From positions 6,193,276-6,257,275 of the forward strand of contig JAQFVV010006245.1 of NCBI GenBank assembly GCA_028023455.1: a stretch of 64,000 bases of DNA. The letters are read 5' to 3'. How positions within the stretch are numbered: position 1 is the first letter of the stretch; each line of letters begins with the position of its first letter. The position numbers were made by a program, and so were the translations under genes. The notes beneath the pieces are model-generated. The model had not been told where the DNA came from, did not search any database, and was given only the letters and a program-made list of their open reading frames with translations. Origin of the DNA: Epiperipatus broadwayi. Lineage: Eukaryota > Onychophora > Udeonychophora > Euonychophora > Peripatidae. Shown here piece by piece: positions 39,901-51,900 of this stretch.

Positions 39901-42900
39901 TTCAATGATATTCTTATTATTTAAAAAAGATCTAATTTCCTCACCAAATTTTTGAAGAACTTAATCACCAGACATTATAGATCAGATTAAATCACTGTAA
40001 AATGAGTTTACTTCATTTAACAACTACAAGAATTTTGGTTTATTTAAAGCATGTGCAGATATAAAATTGACTAATTTTGTTACAGCTCATAATATCTTTC
40101 AGCATTTTGAAACTGCCCTTGACATGTAAAATCTAATGTATAATGCAATAAAAACTCAGAACTACATGTCCAATCTGGAAAATGAATTGACAAATTTATT
40201 TTTTTGTTTGATGATATTGCAAACACCATCAGTTCTTATTGATATAATTTTGGAAATTATTTATTTCTTTTTCAGCAAATGCATCTACAACTGCATTGCA
40301 AATATCTATTCCTTTCGTTGTTGCTAATGATGATAAACAGATTATTCTTTCTTGAAATTGTCCCAATACAATAACAAACAAAAATAGCTAACCAAGTTGA
40401 TACAGTTATATTAGTAGTCTCACCAATACAAAGAAAAATGAAATCGAAAAATTTTACGTCTATATTTTATCGATAGCTTATATTTCCAAAATTGTACCAT
40501 TCACTATATTTTTATGAAAATTTTTTTCTTTTTCAAAATCTTCAAAAAGAACAGTGCACACTTTAACCATGCTTCTTTTAGATATTCACCCCAAAAATTT
40601 CCTGGATTTGGAAATTATGTTTGAGGCAATATAACTAGCAGCAGTTATATTTGATTGATTGCTGTTATATTTAATTAGAGATTTTGACTGAATATTACTA
40701 TTTTTAATATCCAGTGCAATAAATTGTTTTTGTTATTTTTTACTTTTATCAAGAAGAGATTTATGGAATGTTTCATGATGCTTTTTTATTGATGATGTTC
40801 TATATATTATTATTCCAGAACATAAAATACAAAATGCTTTATTGATCTAATTAATAAAGTCATATTCTTATGACCATCAACTTGAATTCTCTATGTAAAA
40901 AATATATCATTTAAAACTAAAGATAATATGTACATTTAAATTAACTTACCTATACCATTTCCAAGAGTAGGAATATTCTGTGGAGTAGAAACAGGTGAAG
41001 ACTCATGACCAGGAGTAGCACCAGAGGAATTTATAGATAAACCAGTGTAACCACCAGTAGGAGTAGAGGCACTCGACTCGGATGGGCTAAACAGATTTAA
41101 GCCTAAGAGATCGGTACTGGGTTTACTAAGAGTGCAAACAAAACCAAACAAACACAGATAGCTTAGTGACTTTTCTTGGTGCAAACAAAGCAACATAAAC
41201 ACATTTTTAATTGATTTAAAATTATTTACATTATCTGTGAATAAATTATAGAAACATAGCAATTTAAATCTATTATTAAGCACTTTACATGAAACTTTGC
41301 ACCCATGAATATTTTTAAAAAATATATTATACACGCACACAAATAACTTTAGCATGAATCATAATTGTATTCAAACAAAGTTCTGAGTCGATAAAATGTT
41401 TCAAAATATAATATTTTAGATCATTTTTACATTTCGTTATAAAAATAATCATATTTAATATTAAGTTATGTATTTGTTATTAATAAATTAATTAATTAAG
41501 AGAATAATAAATGTATGAAGCAGTGTTCTCTCTTAACTGCTTACATGCATGGCTACACATAGATTTCTTTAAAACAGCACATATCTAACTATTTCCCGAA
41601 CATAAAATTGATAGCAGAACATCTATACAGATAATCAATCCAAATTGTTTACTAAGACACACACAAAGTAATAATAGCCGTGAATTTAAATTTCATCTAT
41701 TTTCATTTTTCTATTTTTACAATTTAATGTTATGCATCAAAAAAAAAAAAAAAAAAAGCAATGTCTTGGTGTTGCATGCAAATCACTTTTTTTTTTTTTG
41801 CATGTGAAAACATTTTTTTTAAGTATATAAATTTATAATATTACAATAAATTAAACATCATTTGCAAATGAGATAAAAAAAATTCAATTTATATCAAATT
41901 ATCCAATATTTTTTACAGGTAAATTATTTCTTTTATAATTAAAAGTTTTCTGTAATTTATTTATTTTTGCTTGCAGATAACAATAAAAAAATTATTTTCA
42001 GATTTAACACTTACTAAAGAAATTATAATTATAAATAAATAAATGCATTCATAAACAAGATCATACACTAACAAATATTATTTTTTAAAAAATAAAAGAT
42101 AAAAAAATTGGGATGAGAATTGGAATGGTTAACAATGTCAACACTTCCCCTCACTGTTTCTGCATTTCAGGAAAACAAAAATTTTACTTAGTATAAAAGA
42201 GAAAGGCTAACCTTTTTTACCTGCTTAACTAACAAAGACACAATATATGGATCCCAAAAGAAATAATGACTGAATCTAAAATGTAATTGCCAACTTCACT
42301 TTTACTAAAGATAACTTTTGCCAAATGCAGATATTATTTAAATTTTTTTCTGCTTTAAAAGAACAACAACAAAAAATTATGGTAATAATATAAATACTGA
42401 ATCCTACCGCTTGATGGCATTGTTTTTCACACAACGCACATAAATATACTGTTTTAGTGGCCTAATTTAGGCTAATACTACAACAGTGTTGTTTAGAGCC
42501 ATAACAGGCCATCTACTATGCCCATTAACTTGCGATGCAATTCAACTCTCGCTACGGTCTGATTTGATGGCAACCGTATTTGAAGGATGCGAAACTATCA
42601 AAAAATTCATTGTGGAAAAGTTTTGAAAAAGCATAGTGGATTTAGTATTACATATTAAGAATTGTCAGGCCATCACGCATGCATCCCTATGATTATGAAC
42701 TGCACACAACCTGAAAAGGTTAGGGTTTTCAGCAGAGTTCTGCCAAGTTCACAAATCCACATTTACGCGTGAATCCGTGCAAGAATAGTAAAATGGCATG
42801 GCAAGTGTTCAAAATTGGTTGAAGGGGAGTGAATTGCTGGCCACAGAAGTTGATGCTGTTGTGTTTTTCCAGAAAGAGAACAAACATCCTGCCAGATGTG

Positions 42901-45900
42901 AAGCTATGCATTTGCACGAGCATGGTTTTAGTCAACTACAGAATCTGGGGGAATTCTGTTGCCACTTCTGCAAGCGTACCTGGGCTCTGCATAAGGGAAG
43001 TTGGTTGGATGGCTCCAAAATCCCGTTACTTACAGCTTTGAGGCTCATCTCCTATTGGAGTCAAACAAACCGTAACTCCCCACCCCCCCAAAAAAAGTTT
43101 TTTTTTTTTTAAAAACGAACTGTTTAATTAAGGCTTTTTGAAAAAAGGCAAAAAATAAAGGAAGAACTTTTCGCTATTATATAAAGGTTTCGGTAGCATA
43201 AATATTTTTTTTTAAAAAAAAACCCCTCATAATAAGAAAATAAAAGACGATAATTAAAAATCAAACCAACCCTCTCCACCCACTAAAAACCAACTGCTGG
43301 TTTATTAAAAATGAATTGATTAATAAGGTTTTCTAACAAAAAAAAAGGTCAAAATCAATAAAAAGTCGATAAGGAAAAAAGGCAATAATTTAAAAGCAAA
43401 CCAACTCCCCTCCAATAATTCGTATATTTTGTTAATCTATCTCTTTATATGTATTCTATATTCGAACACATTTAAAATTAATATGCGAAGTTTCCAGTAT
43501 ATTGGCAAAAGATACTAAAAAACGAGAATTAAAATTCAAACCAACCCTCTTCCACCCTCTAAAAACTAACTGTTGGTTTATTAATTAAAACTGAATTGTT
43601 TAAGGCTTTAAAAAAGAAGTTCAAAATCCAAAAAAAGGTGATAATTTAAAAGCAAACCAATCCTCCTCTACCATCTAAAAGGCAAAAAAAAAAAACCATA
43701 TAGAAAGGGGTTGTTATATCCGCACTTACGACTGTGCCAATGTTATAACTGCAAGTTATACTGTGCGGTCAGCAAATAACGTTCGCTACTGTTCAACTGC
43801 GTATGCTCTCCAACGGATGGTCTGCAACGAATACTCTGAATATTCTCTGTATTCTCTGCAATGGATGCTCTCCAAACGAATGGTCTGCACTGAATGCTCT
43901 GCCACGGATGCTCTCCAACGAATGATCTGCACCGACTGCTCTCCAATGAATGGACTGCAAGCGGATGCTCTCCAAACAAATGGTCTGCAACGATCTATTT
44001 CTACAGTTCGCTAAAGTTCAATTCCCACGATGTTCTTTCAGGCTGGCTGCTACAAAACGGTTCACAATGGGCCTACTTTAGCCCCAGTCCAGTGTAGCTG
44101 TACACGAACTCTTCGTAGTAAGCACTGTGACTGCCGTCAGCTATCTACTACTGGAATTGAACAGTAACTCTACTGTAGATGCACTCCATACTGTCTGCTA
44201 ATCGCTACTGCTCTCTATGTTACACTGCTCTGCATAGTTGTTATCCAGTCTTCTTATCGCTTTCTGATAACTGCAACAATTAATACACGTCCAATAAGGT
44301 ATTGTCTCTTATCCAGAAATATTTGCAATCAGCAAATATCTCTTGGAATAGTCGATCGCCATTACGTCAATGCCTTAATTAAATTCCAGATATCAGCGCG
44401 CGATCTAAAACAACCTCTCGAATACATTCTAGTTTTTTCTGGAGTGCACAAAATGTCTGCCATTTTTTACAAAACACTACAGGGGTAAATTTTTTTTTTT
44501 TTTTTACTGTAGTATTATGTAAAGAAACTGATAATTCCAAATCAAAAAAAAGTCGATAATTTAAAAGCACCCCTCCCTCCCTACACCACATAAAAACAAA
44601 GTGTTTGTTTATTAAAAACGCAAAAAAAAAAAAAACCATAAGAGTTTTATGTATAGAAAGTGAAAAAAAATAATTTTGTACTGTACTATTCTGTAAAGAA
44701 ACCACCGGCCCGTGAATTGGTATATTGATGTGCATTAGGCGAAAAATAGGGCCATCAAATGGTAGAGTTCAGTATTCATACTATTACCAAAAAAAAGGTA
44801 ATAATGACTGAATCCAAAATGTAATAGCCAACTTCACTTTTTTCAAAGATAACTTTTGCCAAATGCAAAAATTATTTAAAATTTTTCTGCTTTAAAAGAA
44901 CAACAAAAAATTACCTAAAACATTCCATGTCACAAGAAAAGTTAAGCAGTATGATATTATTGTATATATATGATGCATATAATTAACTAAGATTGATACT
45001 TCAGAAATAATGAATTCATTAAGAAAAACTGAAGAAAATGTTATTTAAATTTTTACTCCAACTTATAAGTCATTTCTTTTTCTTTTCATAAAATATTTTA
45101 TTAATCATTATAATTTTCAATTTTATATTTTGAAATAAAATATTTTACTTAACTTTTTATTATAATGTAATATCTTTATTTTATTAACATTGGTCAATTG
45201 CTCAAAAAAAAAAAAAAGGTCATAAGACATTTGAGCACTGTAATGGCAGAGTAACCATTTAATAATTCTATTCAATTAACCAGAGCAGAATTTTTATTTT
45301 ATTCAAGTTATTCAGTTCAGAATTGATTCTGGAATCTAAATATGCTTGCTATCATTAAAATAACTTCAAAAAGTGAAAAAAAAACAACAACAACAAAAAA
45401 ACCTTTTCTTTTTTGGGACCTTGTAAATTTTATTACTACGAGCCCCTAGTTGATTTAACCAGCATTGCACAGCTATAAAAAAAAAAAAATGAGAGAAAAT
45501 GATTTTAGCGATAATAGTATCCAGAAAATATTGCTAATAGATATACATACAAGTTTGTTCATGATTGTATTGATATGTCAAGACTGGGATAGTGATAAAT
45601 TAACTATGGTTAGCTCTGGTACAATAAATTCATTGTAGCTTATATTGAAATACATGTATTTAGAGGTAATAGGTTCCAAAGTCCACAGCATAAAGTTGGC
45701 ATCCAAACAGCAGAAAAATAAAAAATATAAATGTAAAAAAAAAAAAATATATAAAATTTAATAATGCCATACATACTAAACAGATTTTAAAGAAAACTAT
45801 CATTTAAATTTTAAAAGCATGATATAAACATATTCTAATAAAAATTCAGTAACTATTGATTTCAGAACTTTTGTTTACTTGCAAGATAATATTTAGTAGT

Positions 45901-48900
45901 GGTTCTATTTGCACTAGCAATCTCACCATGCTTTATAATGCAAGAACTTTTCAAACTTCCAAAGAATTATGGCATAAAAAAGGATTTAATTTTTTTTTAC
46001 AGATCCAATCATAAAGTCAGCTAGATTTAATCTTTCTAGACATGTCTGAAATTTCACCAACAGGTTCGGTTCAAACCATGAGCACTGTGCTCATCTGCTT
46101 CATAAAATGTGTAGTATTTTAAGTGCAAGAAATATTGTAGATAAAAAGATCAATAAGAAGACTCCAGAAGTTTAAATTAAAAATATTATTAACGATAATG
46201 AAAACTTTTAGGAATAAAAATGATTAGTTACATAATTAAAAGTTTTCAACAGTCTTAATGAAAAGAATGGAAACACAAATGTTAAACTGATTAGTAATGA
46301 TAAAATCTTAAAGGAAATAGTAGATCCGAAAAGTGCAATTAAGTAAATGCTTTCATAAAGAAATTTTAAGTAATGAGAAATTGCGGATAAAAAAACAATT
46401 AAACTGAAAACTAAAAACTCGGGATAGTCTTTTGCTCTTTTTCTTATTTTGTGTTGACGAAGTGTTTTGTGCATGAGTATCACCGGCAACCAGTCAATGT
46501 CTACGAGGGAATAAACGCAAGTGTTTCGGAATCTGAAGGTATAAAAATCTGACTAGATTTAAAGCAGATCGTATCGATCTTCTTTTGTTTTTTTGTAAGC
46601 CTCAAGGGCTCTTAGGTTTAACTTGGGGAATTGTATTTATTTAGCGTAGTTGTGAAGGAATCAATGTATTAAATGAGACAGTAATTGTCTACATTTAAAA
46701 AGTGTTTAAGAACCCCGGAAGCATTTATTATTATTATGATTATATATTATTTATAATTGAATTTGTATATATTCTAATTTTGTGTTAAATAACTTGTAAT
46801 AAAACCTTTGGTTCTAAATTTATTCCTAGTTATTATTTAATTGTGGTTTGCCTTACGGGGCAAATACACAACAAAATGAATTTAACAGCCATGAATTTAT
46901 ATAGACATGGACAAGCACAAAAGATGAACCACATAGCTAATGACTGTCAAATCAATGGATACAGTATAAAAATTGAAGGATTTAATAAAGTCACTAATGA
47001 ATCAATTTCCTGGTTAGTTGGAATCTCTACAAGTTCTTTTATAATATTTTGTTAATAAATAAGTTATTTTAAAAAATGAACATGTTAAATAAATAACCAT
47101 CTTTTTATTTAATGCAATCTTTTCAAAAATGTTACTAAGAAACTACTGTCTTGATAAATTGTATTTCTGAATTTATTCTGGCAATTGTCTTCCATTTAAC
47201 TTCAATTGCTGGGAAATTGTTCACAATTATCTCATTCCTCTTTTCAAAACTATTTGTTATTTCTTTTCAAAGTTATAATCAATTCTTAACTTCTTACATA
47301 TTCCAAAAAACAAAAACAAACAACAACAACAAAAAAAAAAACTGGCCCTCTTAAAGAATAGCAGTCGTTTGAATATTTCAAAGATTTTAATCAAGTTCAA
47401 TGTTCTTTCAACTTTATTGAGGAAATATACAATGGTTACATTGGTTTTACATATTGTTACTATGGATTATACAGGTTTTATTGAGGAAATATACAATGGT
47501 TACATTGGTTTTACATATTGTTACTATGGATTATACAGGTTATTACAATGATTTATATGCATGTGTTATAAAGTTCTGTGGTGTTGTGTTCAGGAGTAAT
47601 CTTAGAGCACTTCTTCACTGGGTAGATCAACTAGGGCCCATGTGTTTTCTGCAATGTTAAGGTAGGCTGTGGAAAAGTCTGTTTTGCGAATTTTATTCAG
47701 CATTCGATATAAGGCTGTCTCAATGTTCGGGTATTCAAACTTGCTTATGACCAGCTTACATCTAAGAGACCAGATTGTAAAGTTCACAAATGTTGCCAGT
47801 CTAAGCTGTGCATAAGTTCCTTGATCTATCACATTGGTCAAAGACAAAGAGTTGTGGGTTTGGTTCTTGAATCGGTTTTGTAATGCTGATTGGAGCTTTT
47901 GTAGACATGGGCAGTTTGTTAGCGTGTAGTTGGTGGTTTCATCTTCTCTCTGGCAGAGTGCGCATGTGCTTAATAGATTTTTGAAGCCTCTCTTATAGTA
48001 GAGAAAGGCATTTGTGGGAAGGGTTTCCAGATTTACTTTAATGAGGAAGTCAACATACTTTGGGGGAAGGTGCCAGTGTTTTGTTAGTTTGATGAGTCTT
48101 TGGTTGGAAATATGGAGGTAGGCAGGGATAGTGGAACTTTTGTGGTGTGTAATATTGAAGATCTCCCAATATGTGAGTTTGCAGGTGAATAGGCTTGCAT
48201 TGGCTGAAAGTTGGTTCAAGATTAGAGTCACTGATTGTCGAAGCCAGTTGTTTTGTTTAGAGGGTGGTGGCCTATCTGTGGGCTCGACAGGTAGTGGGCA
48301 TTCAATGGCATCATTGTCCTTAAAAAGTCTGTGAAGCACATTGTGGGTTCTTTGTAGGTTGATTGTTTCAATGGAGTGGAGTGAGAGACCATTCTCTCTC
48401 CTGGGGTGATGCATTGTCTTGATACTGATGGCTGCGATTTTTCCTCCCCAGCAAAGTTTGGTGCATGCCGAGTTTATTTTATTTATGAATCCTTTGGTGG
48501 GGTTGAATTCAGTAAGGTAGTATGTTATTTTGGGAAGCAGGATGGCATTTAGTAATGCGACCTTTCCAAAGAGGGACAAGTAAATTTTTGATATTGATGC
48601 TATTGTGGTTTGTGTTTTTTTCAGAAGTGAGCTTTGGATTTCCTGTCTCATGAGTGAGTAGGACTTTGCTACAGGGAATCCCAAGAACTTCTGTGGGTGG
48701 GCATTGAACATTGCTGGAATTTGTTTTCCTGTGAGTAATGACCATATTGCTGACTTCTTGCTGTTGAATGTGAGGCCATGCGTTGTTGTGTAACTGTCAA
48801 GTATGTTTACTAGATTGTTAAGGTGATCGATGGAGGGAAGAAAGACGACAACATCGTCCATGTAGGAAATGTGTTTTAAGTTTTCATTGATGTACTCTAC

Positions 48901-51900
48901 TTGGATGCCTGGAAGTGTGTTTTCTATTTGGAGTAGAAGAGGGTTTATGTAAGCTGTGAATAACAGCGTGCTTAGTGGGGATCCCTGTGGGATGGATAAA
49001 CTTGGTTTGAATCCCGGAGCTATACGTCCATCTAGCGTGAGGAAAATTTCCCGGTTGTTTAAAAGGTTCTCTATGATTTGTAGAAGAGGTTGAGGTACTT
49101 GGTATTGTTCAAGTGTTTTAATTAGCACATCAATGCGTATCGAGTCGAATGCCCCTGCGAGGTCGAGTTGAATGGCAACTGGCTTGGACCTTCTTTTAGT
49201 GCGCACTTGGTCTATTACTAGACGGAAGCGGCATATTGCATCTGATGTGGCTGCACCCTTCTTGGCGAACTGGTATTTTGAGATGTGTTTGAGGACATTG
49301 TCTTGCATTTTGTCTTTGATTATAGACTCAATTATCTTGATCATGAGTGGGATCATTGAGATAGGCCTTAGGTTTTGTAGTTCAGTTGCGGCGTCACTCT
49401 TTTTAAGTAGTGGCACCATTGCGATGGGGTATAGAAAATCAAGATGGCAAGTCTCACTGCTGAGTAGATCAATCATTTCCTTGATGATTGGGATGGTGTA
49501 TTTGCTCAGGTGGAGTAGAATAAACTTCGGGATGCCATGTAGGCCAGGATGTATTTTGTCTGGCATTGCGTTTAATTATTTTTGGATTGTAGCATGGGTA
49601 ATGTCATGACAGTTGTCTGGATTTATTTTGAAAGTTCTTCTGTCACTAGGTGTGATGTGGTTTTGAAACTTTTTTTTGAAATGTTCTTGGAGTTTACCTA
49701 GCATTGCAGGGCCAATGTATTGTTTACCATCAATGGTGATGTCACTTGGGCCTTTTCTATTCTTTCCTGATCCCAAGGCCCATCTGATGTATCCTCTGGT
49801 CCAGCAGTGTTGATGTACCAGGTAGCTCTGGGCCCTTTTTGTTGCTATGTGTTCTGCTAGAATCTTTTGGGTGGTCCTATATTTAGCCTTTAGTTGTAAG
49901 ATTGTTTCTATGTTTTGTCCTTCCAGAGTTAGGTGCTTGAGGGTATCTGCAATGTTGTCTAAGCTGTTTAAAAGTTTCAAGGGTCCTGGTCTTCGGAAGG
50001 AGTAGGTGGTTATTAGCTTATGTAGGGTTTTTGTGAATAGAGGCCATGCCTCTGTGATTGGCCTGGAGAGTATGTTTGTTCGATGGAATTGTATGTAAGC
50101 TTTTGTCATTTCTTAGCAAGTTCCTTTCACACAGTTTTTCATATAAAAAATTATATATCTAGGTTTCTTTCTAATCATTCCATTTATATTAAGACACAGA
50201 CACTTTTATACAATGATTTTATAAATGCTGTGCTTCCAAAATTGTTTCTTTTTTTTATTAACTATTTCTCCTTTAAATAAATAATCAATTTTTGCTATTA
50301 AGATCAGATTCACATTTTTTTTTAATGACAGTATGTTACATTCAAAGTTTTATTTTTTTGCACATTAAACTTGTTAAATTCTTTAATGAAGATGTCTAAA
50401 ACAGAAATCAATGGGCTATTGCTAATTTAGGTAAGTTTAATTTTTTCAAAAACTTGATCTTATCTCCAATGTAAAAAAACTGTAATCTCACTACTTCAAG
50501 TCCAATTTTTGTCTCTTTAATTTGTTAAAAATTATCAGAATTATTTATACTAGGATATTTAGTGATTTCCAGAAATTGGTCTTATAAATGGAACCAAAAA
50601 TCATTCCTATTTCTCTGTTTCTTATAGTTAAATGAAATTCAAATTTTACATTCTGTTAAATACTGATCTAATATTTGGGATGAAGCACTCATTTTTCTCT
50701 TAATTCATCATGTTAATTTCAAGTAAACAAATTCATTAACAAAAGCAACTCTCTCCATACAATAATGCCATAGAAAGATTATTATTGTTTTAGGAGGCAA
50801 ATTCATTGACATTAATTTTTTCCCTTCAATTTCTTTCATACTATTGATTCATTGCAGATCTTTATTTCCTCAACAGATATTATCTGGTTCCTATTCTTCT
50901 GAATTTGCTTCATTAATTTCTTCTGTTCTCAAAAATAAATCTTGATTTATACATTTCTCAATTTTCCTATAATGTTAATCACGATGAACACCATATATCT
51001 CCATTTTATTTATCCTATTCCCATGGTATCCATATATACTTTTAATAGCAATATCAATCTTCTTTATATAATATTTAATCTTTTAAAAACAGAGATATCT
51101 TCTTTTTTCAAAGTAAGCTAAAAGTTTTTGCATTTCCTTCTTTCCACTCTTTTTATTTCTTGCTATTCTTTGTGTAAGATATTAATCATTTTTAAAATTG
51201 TTTTTGATAATAATAATGAAGAAGAAACATATATTTATTCTCTTAAAAACAACTTCCTTCTGAGCTTCTTTCATTAATAACCCTAAGACATAATTTCTAT
51301 AACTTTTTCATTTCTTCAATTTGTGTTTACAGTTTCCAATAATTTATTATCATTCATATATATTTTTTCAATTACTCTTTCAAAATTTTTCATATATATA
51401 TTCATGCTTACTTCTTGATAAATAAAATGAATAATCATAAGACCATTTCAATAGTCTTAAGACAATTCCTACTTAATTATTTCATTATTACCTTTTGAAG
51501 AGAAAACATTAACATCAGCAACACTCTAAGCTGCATGTGTGCATGGTCATGCATTGATTTCTATGATAATTCAAATAATTGTTGTTTATTTTGATCAAGA
51601 GTGTCTGTACAATATAAAATAAAAAATAGTTTTGAATATACTATATTTAATAATAATAAAAAAAAAAACAACCTAAAACTATATAGAACAATTTAACTTA
51701 TAAACTGTCAATCTAATTTGCTTAAAAATAATACAATGAGAATGAAAATTTTTATGCTATTTTAAATTTTGTTAAAGTTTTTAATACTTTAAAATAATAC
51801 ACTATAATAAAATTTAAAAATACAACACTCATTATAGTTAAATTTCATTTCATTTTTCTATTCTCAGTATTTAAAATGCTACAAAACAATTTTGTATGTG

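Larger units (their letters stand above)
31128..40949 (-). other. FCHO intron 3 (9.8 kb)
   Basis: GT-AG intron between exons 3 and 4. It holds the fold-back cluster, the large palindrome, a LINE fossil, purine-rich units, a Ty3/gypsy fossil and a hAT fossil listed separately. The remaining parts (31128-31470, 33090-33480, 36300-37740) are AT-rich with nothing identifiable. Confidence 0.8.

Noticed and set aside
42729-43112. Overlapping frames of 68-104 codons on both strands
   Set aside because: Both strands are open because of higher GC. No start context, splice partner or known domain was seen, and the segment lies in a repeat-like insertion.
43743-44097. Several overlapping frames of 65-83 codons on both strands
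   Set aside because: They arise from the minisatellite; translations are repeat artefacts (SLESIRG/NGLQ-type repeats).
44379-44735. 118-codon minus-strand frame
   Set aside because: The translation is low complexity with K and F runs from A/T homopolymers, with no domain or conservation evidence.
48131-49609. Plus-strand open frames of 67 and 145 codons
   Set aside because: They are antisense to the LINE reverse transcriptase frame and have no family resemblance.
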